Origin: a virus
Virus record (IMG/VR): IMGVR_UViG_3300044675_004833
Coordinates: 1-26,326 of that record
Reading direction: 5' to 3' (one strand)
Length of the DNA stretch: 26,326 bases
The notes beneath the pieces were generated by a model, which saw nothing but the letters and a program-made list of their open reading frames with translations, did no database searches and was not told the DNA's origin. Positions 8,688-15,756 of this stretch are shown here, in pieces (within the stretch, counting starts at the first letter, position 1; each line of letters opens with the position of its first letter). The translations under genes and the position numbers were made by a program.

Positions 8688-8993
8688 ATGATTCAATATG
8701 TATTTGCAATAGACGATAAATCTGAAGTTAAATATTCTCCTGCTAAATACAGCAAATATTAAGCTTATAAAGATTGTAAAAAGCATTATCCTAATCAATT
8801 TGTTTCTTACGTGGGAAAGTATTGTGATGACTGGGAAATTAAATATGGTTTGAAAAAACTTAAATTTCAATTGAATAAACTAAAGTCAATTAAACTTAAA
8901 CTACTAAATAATGAACAATCTATAAAACAAATTGATTTAGATATTGCTGCAATTAAACATGAGATAAGACAACTGGAGTTTAGACTGACATGA
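8688..8993 (+). pseudogene. ORF interrupted by one in-frame TAA (lysine-rich, coiled-coil end)
   Basis: Reading from ATG 8688 gives 24 codons, a TAA at 8760-8762, then an open frame in the same phase to the stop at 8991-8993. Together this would be 101 codons. The second half can also start at GTG 8811 (60 aa, VGKYCDDWEIKYGL onward), and it contains a Lys/Leu-rich coiled coil. The continuous phase across the stop suggests a single gene split by a point mutation, a sequencing error or readthrough. The downstream part alone may be expressed from GTG. The function is unknown. It overlaps the next gene by 4 nt. Confidence 0.5.
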
Positions 8994-9385
8994 TTACAAT
9001 AGATAAGTTTAATGAATTAACATCTGAGTTAATTGGACAACCTCTAACTCAAGTTAGTGATAGTTATGGTGATGTAGTTGTATTACATTTCGGTAACTTA
9101 ACTAATTATACTCATCCTAAGTTAAGTGATTTAATGAGAGGTGAATATGAATTAGTTATTAAGATGAGTAATTTAGTAATTAATGGTGATTTAATTAATC
9201 ACATATTAAAAGAAGTAGTTGTGAGTTTTACTTTAAATTTACATTTAACTTTCGATAATAATAAATCAATTGATGTGTTTTCTCTTGATACTGAAACTGA
9301 ATTACCATATTGGGAATTATCGCTACCAGGAGATAACTACATAGTTGCAGATAGTACAGGTTTACAGTTATTAAATAAGTATTAA
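8990..9385 (+). CDS. hypothetical protein, 131 aa
   Basis: No family recognised with confidence. It is acidic with alternating hydrophobic residues typical of beta strands (VVVLHF, VVVSFTLNLHL) and a C-terminal WELSLPGD segment. There is no signal peptide or membrane helix. ATGA overlap with the upstream ORF points to coupled translation. GGAATAA separates it from the next gene. Confidence 0.65.
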   Translation: MITIDKFNELTSELIGQPLTQVSDSYGDVVVLHFGNLTNYTHPKLSDLMRGEYELVIKMSNLVINGDLINHILKEVVVSFTLNLHLTFDNNKSIDVFSLDTETELPYWELSLPGDNYIVADSTGLQLLNKY

Positions 9386-9397
9386 ATAGAGGAATAA

Positions 9398-9811
9398 ATG
9401 AACGATAAACTTGGAACAACAATAATAAATAGTAATGTAACTATATCTCAGATAGCTAAATCAACTGGATATAGTGAATCAGACATATTACTTACTATTG
9501 AAGGTGTTAAACCAATTAATGAATATCTAGCTAAACATCTAGCTATACTATTAGGACATGATGAACATTACTGGTTAGAGATTCAACGTGAATACGATAA
9601 CTCGCGGAAGTCAAGCTTATACAGATCACTACTTCACATAGTTGAGATACTAATAGATATAGGCATACCAAGTTTATTTGTTAGTCTATCTTGGCAGTAT
9701 GTCAACATACATAATAAGTTGTGTGTAGATCGCGCCATCCATATTATTCCCGCCATAATGATTCTATGTGTAGTTATTTACATTATTAAGCAGGTTAAAT
9801 ATGTTAAGTAA
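9398..9811 (+). CDS. membrane-anchored HigA/XRE-like helix-turn-helix protein
   Basis: Residues about 14-55 resemble the helix-turn-helix of HigA/XRE antitoxins (ISQIAKSTGYSESDI, then LAKHLAILLG, then HYWLEIQREYD), a DNA-binding fold. Two hydrophobic helices follow at about 77-99 and 113-131, with a basic tail (KQVKYVK), so the protein is predicted to sit in the inner membrane. This combination is unusual for an antitoxin and suggests a membrane-tethered DNA-binding or protein-interaction role. No toxin partner is visible nearby. AGAGGAATAA gives a good ribosome binding site. Confidence 0.7.
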   Translation: MNDKLGTTIINSNVTISQIAKSTGYSESDILLTIEGVKPINEYLAKHLAILLGHDEHYWLEIQREYDNSRKSSLYRSLLHIVEILIDIGIPSLFVSLSWQYVNIHNKLCVDRAIHIIPAIMILCVVIYIIKQVKYVK

Positions 9812-9837
9812 TGATGTAGATACAAGAGATAATACGA

Positions 9838-10134
9838 TTGTTATATGATGTTGAATATGAAAGTTATACAAACTATCAAGATTGTATGGATTCTCATAAT
9901 GCAGCTAAATTAGCCCATCGTGACACTTGGATATTAGCTAATCAGATATATGATGTTGCAGTTGATGGATGTTACTGTCACATTAAAATAACACCTTATT
10001 ATGATAAAGCTCATCATTGGCAATATACTATTAATAGAGTGTTGTCATTAGGTGATTACGGTAATGAAAATTTAGAGATACTTTATAAATTCAGAGATAA
10101 GTATTGGGAAGAATATGATTACTTAAACTCATGA
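9838..10134 (+). CDS. hypothetical protein, 98 aa, TTG start
   Basis: No family recognised. It is rich in Tyr, Asp and His, with CYCHIKI near the middle. No ATG begins the frame, and the best start is TTG at 9838. A short frame opening with ATG at 9801 (MLSNDVDTRDNTIV) runs into this region and ends at a TGA, so a one-base frameshift joining the two is possible. The end overlaps the next gene by 4 nt (ATGA). Confidence 0.6.
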   Translation: MLYDVEYESYTNYQDCMDSHNAAKLAHRDTWILANQIYDVAVDGCYCHIKITPYYDKAHHWQYTINRVLSLGDYGNENLEILYKFRDKYWEEYDYLNS

Positions 10135-10322
10135 TATTTACATCAATCAGAACCATAACTATTTTTCTTACTGAGTCAGAAGCTCTCAGGTTATTAGATA
10201 CTGGTTATGTTTATTTCTGGGGTACTTATGCTGATGTAGTATCAATAACTAAGGATTTTACATTAGATATGTATTGGGTTAAGTTAGTGTTTTTAGATGA
10301 CATTTATCCATTAGGAGAATAA
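10131..10322 (+). CDS. hypothetical protein, 63 aa
   Basis: No family recognised. It is a small acidic protein with an N-terminal hydrophobic strand and LTESEALRLLD, followed by aromatic beta-like segments. It starts in an ATGA overlap with the previous gene and ends 2 nt before the next start, which supports a real, co-translated gene. A GTAAGAAAA copy lies inside it on the - strand (10163-10171). Confidence 0.6.
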   Translation: MIFTSIRTITIFLTESEALRLLDTGYVYFWGTYADVVSITKDFTLDMYWVKLVFLDDIYPLGE

Positions 10323-10324
10323 TT

Positions 10325-11101
10325 ATGGTCACTTGGGTTATTGAACATGGTATATTTGATAACGAAGTTCAACTTATTGAAGAGGTAAGAAAACAAGGTC
10401 ATAATGTGATTGAGATTGATTATAAGCATGATTGCTACGTTGACGATATAGCACGTAATCAACGATATACTAAACTACTAAGTCAACCAGTTATATTCAG
10501 AGGTTCACTTAATGTAAGTAGTGAAGTGGAGTACACACTATGGATTCCTGGCACATATTGTAACCGTGATAACTTTAATTGTTCAACATATTATGCTTAC
10601 TGGGGTAAGTATATGTTGAATACCAATTACACCATGATGTCAGGATCTGAGTTAATTAGACGATGGTATGCTGATAGATTATTTGTTCGACCTGATATTG
10701 GATTCAAGGAGTTTAATGGTGGAACTTATACTAGAGATGAGTTCATTAAGTTGAATCTCCATCCTGAGTTACTAGTTATTAGTTCACCAGTTAAAAAAGT
10801 AGATTGGGAGTGGAGATTTGTAGTTACTGGTAATACTATCGTTGCAGGATCTCAATATCTGCCAATTGAAACAAATGTAACATCTAACGCAGCAATTGAA
10901 TATCTTCAATCAATATTAAATGAATTAACTTGGTGTCCAGATGATATCTATACAGTAGATGTATGTTTCGCCAATGGTAGTTATCATGTACTTGAGTTGA
11001 ACAGCCTATCATGTAGCAATTTATACCAGTGTGATTTGGCGGCTGTAGTTGAAACTGTTTCTAAATTAGCAATTAATGAGTACGATTACTGGAATGAATA
11101 A
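10325..11101 (+). CDS. ATP-grasp domain protein (DUF4343-like)
   Basis: The C-terminal half carries ATP-grasp features in order: FVRPD at residues 120-124, EWRF at 162-165, AGSQY at 174-178, DVC at 212-214, and ELN at 224-226, where the last acidic and Asn residues bind Mg-ATP. Such enzymes join a carboxylate to an amine or thiol through an acyl phosphate. Phage members of this group are known, but I know of no established substrate. The length (258 aa) is typical. TAGGAGAATA gives a strong ribosome binding site. Confidence 0.75.
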   Translation: MVTWVIEHGIFDNEVQLIEEVRKQGHNVIEIDYKHDCYVDDIARNQRYTKLLSQPVIFRGSLNVSSEVEYTLWIPGTYCNRDNFNCSTYYAYWGKYMLNTNYTMMSGSELIRRWYADRLFVRPDIGFKEFNGGTYTRDEFIKLNLHPELLVISSPVKKVDWEWRFVVTGNTIVAGSQYLPIETNVTSNAAIEYLQSILNELTWCPDDIYTVDVCFANGSYHVLELNSLSCSNLYQCDLAAVVETVSKLAINEYDYWNE

Positions 11102-11402
11102 ACTACTATATCAATTAGATAATGAATGGTATGATTTTTTAATGATGGGAATTGTTAATTATAACGGTGTTAAACATCTAGCATTATGTTTAGAACAAGA
11201 AGATGATTATCAATCCTATGTTTTCTTACCTGTAGATGATAAGTTCTTTAATAGAGAAATTGATTTATTTACAGCATTTAAGTCATGTAATTCTATGTAT
11301 TTAAGTAATTATATACCTAGTATTGATTTAGAGATAATTACAATTATAACTGGATTACCTGATAGAGATTTACCTAAACCTGGAGTGTATTATGGATTAT
11401 AG
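11094..11402 (+). CDS. hypothetical protein, about 102 aa
   Basis: No family recognised. In-frame ATGs exist at 11076 and 11094. I chose the second because it overlaps the ATP-grasp stop by only 8 nt, as other junctions here do. The protein is acidic, with QLDNEWYDFLMMG at the N-terminus and a Pro-rich C-terminus. It overlaps the next gene by 11 nt. Confidence 0.6.
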   Translation: MNKLLYQLDNEWYDFLMMGIVNYNGVKHLALCLEQEDDYQSYVFLPVDDKFFNREIDLFTAFKSCNSMYLSNYIPSIDLEIITIITGLPDRDLPKPGVYYGL

Positions 11403-11898
11403 ACCTGTTATTGATCGTTGTGTTGATACTGAGTTAGCTGCTATTATATTCAATGGACTATTACGAGGTGATGTGATAGATCCTGATAAACTTAATACAT
11501 TCAAGATAGCTAACTACAATGAATATAATGAGTTAGTTAACATAGCTAAGTATCTAACTAATGATATTTACTATGCTAATAATCTCGGTGACATTGAAGA
11601 AGTTCCAGCTTGGAAATTTCAAGGAAAGTTATATCATAATAAATCTGATGCTGTTAGTTGGCGAGATAGATGTAGAACGGTTAATGTATCAGATAAGTTC
11701 TGGATACCTAAAATTGGACAAATTATTTATGTGATTAATGATCGATTACAAATGCGACGTGTAGTAAATGTTAAAGTGTGGTATTCAGGTAATAACCGTG
11801 AATGTCAAGTAATACATGAGGATTTAAATGGTTATGATGCAGAGGAAGATTATATCTTTCGGTGTTTCAATAACCCAGAGGATTCTTATGATTGGTAA
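11392..11898 (+). CDS. hypothetical protein, 168 aa
   Basis: No family recognised. The N-terminal 60 residues are helical. The C-terminal part (WIPKIGQIIYVIN and following) has strand-like segments that could be a small SH3-like barrel. There is no signal or membrane segment. It overlaps its upstream neighbour by 11 nt and is followed by a group of very small ORFs. Confidence 0.6.
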   Translation: MDYRPVIDRCVDTELAAIIFNGLLRGDVIDPDKLNTFKIANYNEYNELVNIAKYLTNDIYYANNLGDIEEVPAWKFQGKLYHNKSDAVSWRDRCRTVNVSDKFWIPKIGQIIYVINDRLQMRRVVNVKVWYSGNNRECQVIHEDLNGYDAEEDYIFRCFNNPEDSYDW

Positions 11899-11901
11899 CT
11901 T

Positions 11902-11994
11902 ATGACTAAGTTTGAAGGTGGAGATTTTCGTAACTATCTAGTTAGAAATATTCGTCAATTTGATGCTATTTCTATCGGTCAATATGATGACTAA
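11902..11994 (+). CDS. possible 30-aa small protein
   Basis: An ATG 3 nt after the previous stop opens 30 codons (MTKFEGGDFRNYLVRN onward). Its end overlaps the next ORF by 8 nt. Position and overlap follow the style of this genome, but there is no clear ribosome binding site or known family. Confidence 0.35.
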   Translation: MTKFEGGDFRNYLVRNIRQFDAISIGQYDD

Positions 11995-12241
11995 AGAGCA
12001 GTATTTGAAGTATCTAGTTGAGTTAGATGAAACATCATATAACTTCCTTACTAAATTGCTATTACGTTATCCATCTCGTTACACATTAGATAAGATATGT
12101 ACCGAATGAATATTTTCGACGAGTAGGTATAAGTATAGAGAAGATTTACGGGATTATCTTCATCTAACATACGCTGATTTATTAGATGATAATGTTACAT
12201 CATCTAATGTTAGTTATCAAGACATATTAGATGCGTTATGA
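11987..12241 (+). pseudogene. ORF interrupted by one in-frame TGA
   Basis: ATG 11987 opens 40 codons (MTKEQYLKYLVELDETSY onward) to a TGA at 12107-12109. The same frame then stays open for another 43 codons to a TGA at 12239-12241 (TSRYKYREDLRDYLHL). The two halves have similar composition and together would make an 83-residue helical protein. TGA is a normal stop elsewhere in this window, so this looks like decay or readthrough, not a changed code. It overlaps the end of the - strand gene by 25 nt. Confidence 0.4.
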
Positions 12242-12570
12242 TCCCGTAGTTGAGTAATAATAACTTGAGCCTGATATAGTTTAAGTTGACATTCATCTTC
12301 AACTTTCTCTAACTCAGTTAACTTATTACGTATCTCAATCAATTCAGTACGTAATTCATCCTTATCTTTACGTATCTGAGTTATTTCATCATTTATTAAT
12401 ACTTGAATACGATTACGCTCTTGAGTTATATAGTCGTATTCACGTTGAGATAGTTTATCACCATTATTGTTACGGGTAAGAAAATAAGTGCCGATTCCCG
12501 TAACAGCAGCAGATAGGATAGGCGCAAGATCACTTATAATTTTGGAGAAATCAATCGTGGCTAATAACAT
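12217..12570 (-). CDS. small membrane protein with coiled coil (spanin-like architecture)
   Basis: This is the only convincing - strand gene. Starting at the ATG at 12570-12568 it gives 117 residues. One hydrophobic helix at about 10-30 (IISDLAPILSAAVTGIGTYF) is followed by a long Glu/Lys/Leu/Ile-rich coiled coil up to residue 110. An N-terminal anchor plus periplasmic coiled coil is the architecture of inner-membrane spanins and of several phage membrane proteins, but no partner or lysis cassette is visible. No strong ribosome binding site is seen. Its start overlaps the GTG of the + gene by 14 nt, and a longer start is less likely. Confidence 0.55.
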   Translation of the reverse strand: MLLATIDFSKIISDLAPILSAAVTGIGTYFLTRNNNGDKLSQREYDYITQERNRIQVLINDEITQIRKDKDELRTELIEIRNKLTELEKVEDECQLKLYQAQVIITQLRDHNASNMS

Positions 12571-12952
12571 AGAAAATTCATTGGTTGAGTTGGGATTGGA
12601 TGATGAAACTAGAAAAAAGATAGCAGCCTTAATAGCAGGTGTTCCTAAACGTCGTAAAACAGGTATCCTCAAGTATGCTGAGTCATGTGGTACTGACATT
12701 AAGAGTAAGTTTGAATTAATACTAGCAGCAATACTCACATTATATCCTGAAGTTATGAATGCTTCAACACGTATAGTTGATGAGTTTAAGGAACTTAATT
12801 ATACTAATGTTGAGTTATTGAAGTTAATTAGTAGTTTAGTTGATTGGAAAACTAAAGGTGAATCACTTGCATTAGTTGTAAATCAATTAACTGATGTTCC
12901 AGTTGCAGAAGATGTAGTAGAAGATGTAGATGATTTATTAGACATAGAGTAA
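12557..12952 (+). CDS. hypothetical protein, about 131 aa, GTG start
   Basis: No family recognised. GTG at 12557 is preceded by GGAG at 12544-12547. An upstream ATG at 12488 would overlap the divergent gene deeply. It is helical, with an Ala/Leu-rich middle segment (LAAILTLYPEV) and an acidic tail (AEDVVEDVDDLLDIE), which resembles tails that bind basic or AAA+ partners. A hairpin/terminator follows the stop. Confidence 0.6.
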   Translation: MANNIENSLVELGLDDETRKKIAALIAGVPKRRKTGILKYAESCGTDIKSKFELILAAILTLYPEVMNASTRIVDEFKELNYTNVELLKLISSLVDWKTKGESLALVVNQLTDVPVAEDVVEDVDDLLDIE

Positions 12953-12959
12953 CCTTAGT

Positions 12960-12980
12960 TGGGGTAATTAATTTACCCCA
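12960..12980. terminator. intrinsic terminator-like hairpin (TGGGGTAA/TTACCCCA)
   Basis: TGGGGTAA at 12960-12967 pairs perfectly with TTACCCCA at 12973-12980 around a 5-nt loop, followed by TTTTAATT. Stem plus short T-run fits a factor-independent terminator. The next gene starts 8 nt later at 12989 without a Shine-Dalgarno sequence. If this terminates, the next gene must be read from leak-through or from a promoter inside the previous gene. Confidence 0.65.
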
Positions 12981-12988
12981 TTTTAATT

Positions 12989-14449
12989 ATGATGACTTTA
13001 GATACTATCACAAGTGACTTTATTCTATCTCAATTACCAGAACTACCAAATGAAGGTGTTGTAGCTGGTGGAGCAATTGCATCTATTGTATATAGTGCAG
13101 TAACTGGACTTAAATCAGAGTATGGTGATATAGATGTATTTAGATTAGTTACACAAGAAAATTGTGACTATTATCGAACAACTCATAAAATTAAAAACTT
13201 ATATTACCAAGATAAGCATTTTACAATCTTTAATGTTAGTAGAGTTGATAATATTAACTATGTTGATATTTATTCAATTAATAGTAAACTAACTAATATC
13301 ATTGACACATTCGATATTAATTGTTGCATGATTGGTATTGATCTAGCTACTAAACAATTAATATATAGACCAGAATTTGCGGCATTTCTAGTAACACGAC
13401 AAATAGAAGTAGTTAACTTCAATACCTCTAAATTTACTTTATTTAGATTACTGAAGAAGAAACGTCAATATCCCGATGCTTATTTAGATGTAGATAAGAT
13501 AGTTGGTTATATCGCACATATTAATCCACGGTATGCTCCAACAGCTATTAAAGTACCATCATTTATTAATGAAGATGAGTTGAATTTGATATCTAATTAC
13601 TTTAAATTAGTTGATACTAAACCAATTGAAGTTATTTCTAATTATGTAATACCTGAGTTAAAGTCATTAACATTTAATGATAAACACTGGAACATAGTAT
13701 TTCAACGACTATATGGTAATGGAGTTAAGAAGCATCAGAAGGAACAATGGTTAGAGTTACTTAAATACATCACGTTATGTAATGCTTGCATAACTAATGA
13801 TACCTATTTTCTTACTCTTCCAAAAGGTTGGAAAACTCAATTGGCGCGATTAGGTAAGTTTACTAATGAACATTATGGAATTACTATTTGGTTTAAGTAT
13901 CTTAATCTAGATAAACAATTAGAGTTATTTAAGTTCATTGAGAATCTAGTTACTGTTGAAGGTAAATGGGTTATCGGTATATTGGAGAATGACTTTTATT
14001 CGGATTCTCTATGTATTGATTTAATTAAGTTAAAGATAACTGAAAAAATTAACTCTGCTAAAACTAGATTAAATAAGGTACTTGTAACTCCATTACCAAT
14101 TAATAGACATTACCTAGAATGTGAAGTAATTGAGTTAGTTACGTCACTTCAGTTACTAGATGAAGGTAGATACAATAATCACTGTGTAGGTGGTTATTCT
14201 AATTCACTTAATGAGAATCGCCGCATCTTCAGTATTAGGATTGATAAGTATAGATTTACTTGTGAATTTACTCAAGGTAAATATTCTAGAACTGATAATA
14301 TAACTGATTGGAGATTAGTTCAATGTAAATCATTCAACAACACGACACCTGACAAATATCCAACTATTAAAACACGAATTGAGGCTGTCATATCATGGTT
14401 ACTACTACAACTGGAACAGACCAACGCATCAAAATCCCTCGCTTTCTAG
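12989..14449 (+). CDS. nucleotidyltransferase-like / PcfJ-like fusion protein
   Basis: The N-terminus has VVAGGAIASI (residues 24-33) and GDIDVF (46-51), the GG...DxD signature of nucleotidyltransferases with a two-Asp metal site. The C-terminus, around residues 380-450, has NNHCVGGYSNSL at about 395-406, then IFSIRI and a later strand, which matches the PcfJ-like domain seen in mobile elements and phages. The middle 250 residues are helical and unfamiliar. The function is unknown, and nucleotide transfer to an RNA or protein is possible for the first domain. It starts just after a hairpin, and the first Met could be residue 1 or 2. Confidence 0.6.
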   Translation: MMTLDTITSDFILSQLPELPNEGVVAGGAIASIVYSAVTGLKSEYGDIDVFRLVTQENCDYYRTTHKIKNLYYQDKHFTIFNVSRVDNINYVDIYSINSKLTNIIDTFDINCCMIGIDLATKQLIYRPEFAAFLVTRQIEVVNFNTSKFTLFRLLKKKRQYPDAYLDVDKIVGYIAHINPRYAPTAIKVPSFINEDELNLISNYFKLVDTKPIEVISNYVIPELKSLTFNDKHWNIVFQRLYGNGVKKHQKEQWLELLKYITLCNACITNDTYFLTLPKGWKTQLARLGKFTNEHYGITIWFKYLNLDKQLELFKFIENLVTVEGKWVIGILENDFYSDSLCIDLIKLKITEKINSAKTRLNKVLVTPLPINRHYLECEVIELVTSLQLLDEGRYNNHCVGGYSNSLNENRRIFSIRIDKYRFTCEFTQGKYSRTDNITDWRLVQCKSFNNTTPDKYPTIKTRIEAVISWLLLQLEQTNASKSLAF

Positions 14450-14745
14450 ACATTAAAACTATCAATTGGACAGAGTTTCCTAAATTTCTAACATTAAGTA
14501 GACTCCGAACTGCCATACTTAAATGTGAGTATTTAATTCGAGATATTGAATTACAAATAGCTCAACGTAATGCAGATCATCGTCTTCATCAACTCCGATT
14601 AGAATCTAGTGATCCTGCTCTAGATTACATTGAAATTGATTATCAACAATGGATAATTAATCGTAATGCAGTATTACGTGGTCAAATAGCTGCATTATTC
14701 GTATATCAAGTAGCATTAAACAATTACGAGGAGACTTTATCATGA
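14395..14745 (+). CDS. hypothetical protein, 116 aa
   Basis: No family recognised. It is mostly helical with a Leu/Arg/Glu-rich middle segment that may form a coiled coil (IQAQRN-type heptads around residues 35-70). It overlaps the previous gene by 55 nt and the next by 4 nt (ATGA), which supports translation coupling. No later in-frame Met gives a sensible protein, so the start at 14395 is the best available. Confidence 0.55.
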   Translation: MVTTTTGTDQRIKIPRFLDIKTINWTEFPKFLTLSRLRTAILKCEYLIRDIELQIAQRNADHRLHQLRLESSDPALDYIEIDYQQWIINRNAVLRGQIAALFVYQVALNNYEETLS

Positions 14746-15014
14746 ATGCAGTATTAGATAGAGAGCCATTTACATTTGTTAACAATGCTCCAATGGTTAA
14801 GTTGATTCTACATGATGACAGCATATTTCCTGCTGAAGTTGTAGTAGAGATATTAAGTAGTGTTATGGGATTCAGTAATGATAAGAGTTATCAAATTATG
14901 ATGGATGCTCATCTTAATGGTAAAGCTCTAATAGGAGAATATACCGAACCGTTTGCTGAATTAAGTAGAGATCAATTGGTAGCTGAAGGTTTAACTGTAA
15001 CTGTTGAGAGATAA
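14742..15014 (+). CDS. clpS: ClpS-like N-degron adaptor
   Basis: The protein resembles ATP-dependent Clp protease adaptors: LILHDD at residues 21-26, PAEVVVEIL at 29-37, an AHLNGKAL helix with the conserved His near residue 57, and a C-terminal TVTVE strand. ClpS binds proteins with N-terminal Leu, Phe, Tyr or Trp and delivers them to ClpA/ClpC. Compared with E. coli, an ungapped alignment puts DDS where NDD binds the alpha-amino group, and Ala replaces the gating Met. Specificity may therefore differ. The 90-residue length is slightly short for the family because the flexible N-terminus is brief. ATGA overlap with the upstream gene. Confidence 0.8.
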   Translation: MNAVLDREPFTFVNNAPMVKLILHDDSIFPAEVVVEILSSVMGFSNDKSYQIMMDAHLNGKALIGEYTEPFAELSRDQLVAEGLTVTVER

Positions 15015-15016
15015 GT

Positions 15017-15268
15017 ATGTTTACTAAGAAAGATGTTAGAGACTGGATGATTAATAACAATGTATATAATGTTGATTGTGTTCAAAAAGTAGACAAACGA
15101 CTAAGAGATAAAGGTGATAAAACACTTAGAAGTATATCATGTAACTTTGATGATAATTGGGAATCTAAGTTTGATGCTTACTTTAGAGAGATCGGAAATA
15201 GTATTTATAACAATTTACCAGACGGTGAACCTACTATTAACTATCTTGACATACTGGATAAATTATGA
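15017..15268 (+). CDS. hypothetical protein, tandem paralogue 1
   Basis: The protein shares with its neighbour the start TKKDVRDWMI, the middle RSIS and FDxxF blocks, and the end NYLDILDKL. The pair is a clear tandem duplication. It is acidic and helical, with no known domain. It starts 2 nt after the ClpS-like gene and overlaps the second copy by 4 nt. Co-expression with ClpS is likely, but no link is shown. Confidence 0.65.
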   Translation: MFTKKDVRDWMINNNVYNVDCVQKVDKRLRDKGDKTLRSISCNFDDNWESKFDAYFREIGNSIYNNLPDGEPTINYLDILDKL

Positions 15269-15543
15269 TAACTAAAAAAGATATTAGAGATTGGATGATT
15301 GAACATAATGTATATGGTGAAAATATTGAGGAAATAGATAATAGATTAACTTACGCTCAAATAAATCGTTACATTGTTAGATCAATATCTGCTGATTTTT
15401 CTGATTTAGAAGACAATGAGGTAAGAAAATTAGAAAATGACTTTGATAGACATTTTGAAGATGTAGGGTCGCATATATATAATGAGTTACCTGATACTAA
15501 TGAACCTCAATTAAATTACCTTGACATACTGGAGAAACTCTAA
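15265..15543 (+). CDS. hypothetical protein, tandem paralogue 2
   Basis: This is the second copy of the pair. It has TKKDIRDWMI, RSIS, a longer acidic middle and the ending NYLDILEKL. It is 9 residues longer than copy 1 because of an insertion in the middle. A GTAAGAAAA copy at 15421-15429 falls inside that more variable middle. No catalytic motif was seen. Confidence 0.65.
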   Translation: MITKKDIRDWMIEHNVYGENIEEIDNRLTYAQINRYIVRSISADFSDLEDNEVRKLENDFDRHFEDVGSHIYNELPDTNEPQLNYLDILEKL

Positions 15544-15749
15544 TGTGGATAATGACAACCGTGTTACGTGAATATGGTCAAACCTTAACTAAAGGCGATA
15601 GAGTTCACTTTCTAAATACTACAGCTACTGTTGAAAGTGTGGTATTATATGGTGAAGTAGCTGAAATACAATTAACACTAAATGTTAAATGTACTTTAGT
15701 TAAGATTAATGACGTAGTTGAACCAGTTTATTTAGAACAATTAGGATAG
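15543..15749 (+). CDS. hypothetical small protein (SH3-like?)
   Basis: No family recognised. The frame opens at 15543, sharing one base with the previous stop. A second ATG at 15552 is possible. The pattern LTKGDRVHF and repeated short strands would fit a small SH3-like barrel, but that is only a guess from residue pattern. It is followed 7 nt later by the ATPase gene. Confidence 0.5.
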   Translation: MWIMTTVLREYGQTLTKGDRVHFLNTTATVESVVLYGEVAEIQLTLNVKCTLVKINDVVEPVYLEQLG

Positions 15750-15756
15750 ATTTATC

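Noticed and set aside
12488-12556. Longer ATG start for the + gene at 12557
   Set aside because: It would overlap the divergent gene deeply and lacks a ribosome binding site. GGAG supports the GTG.
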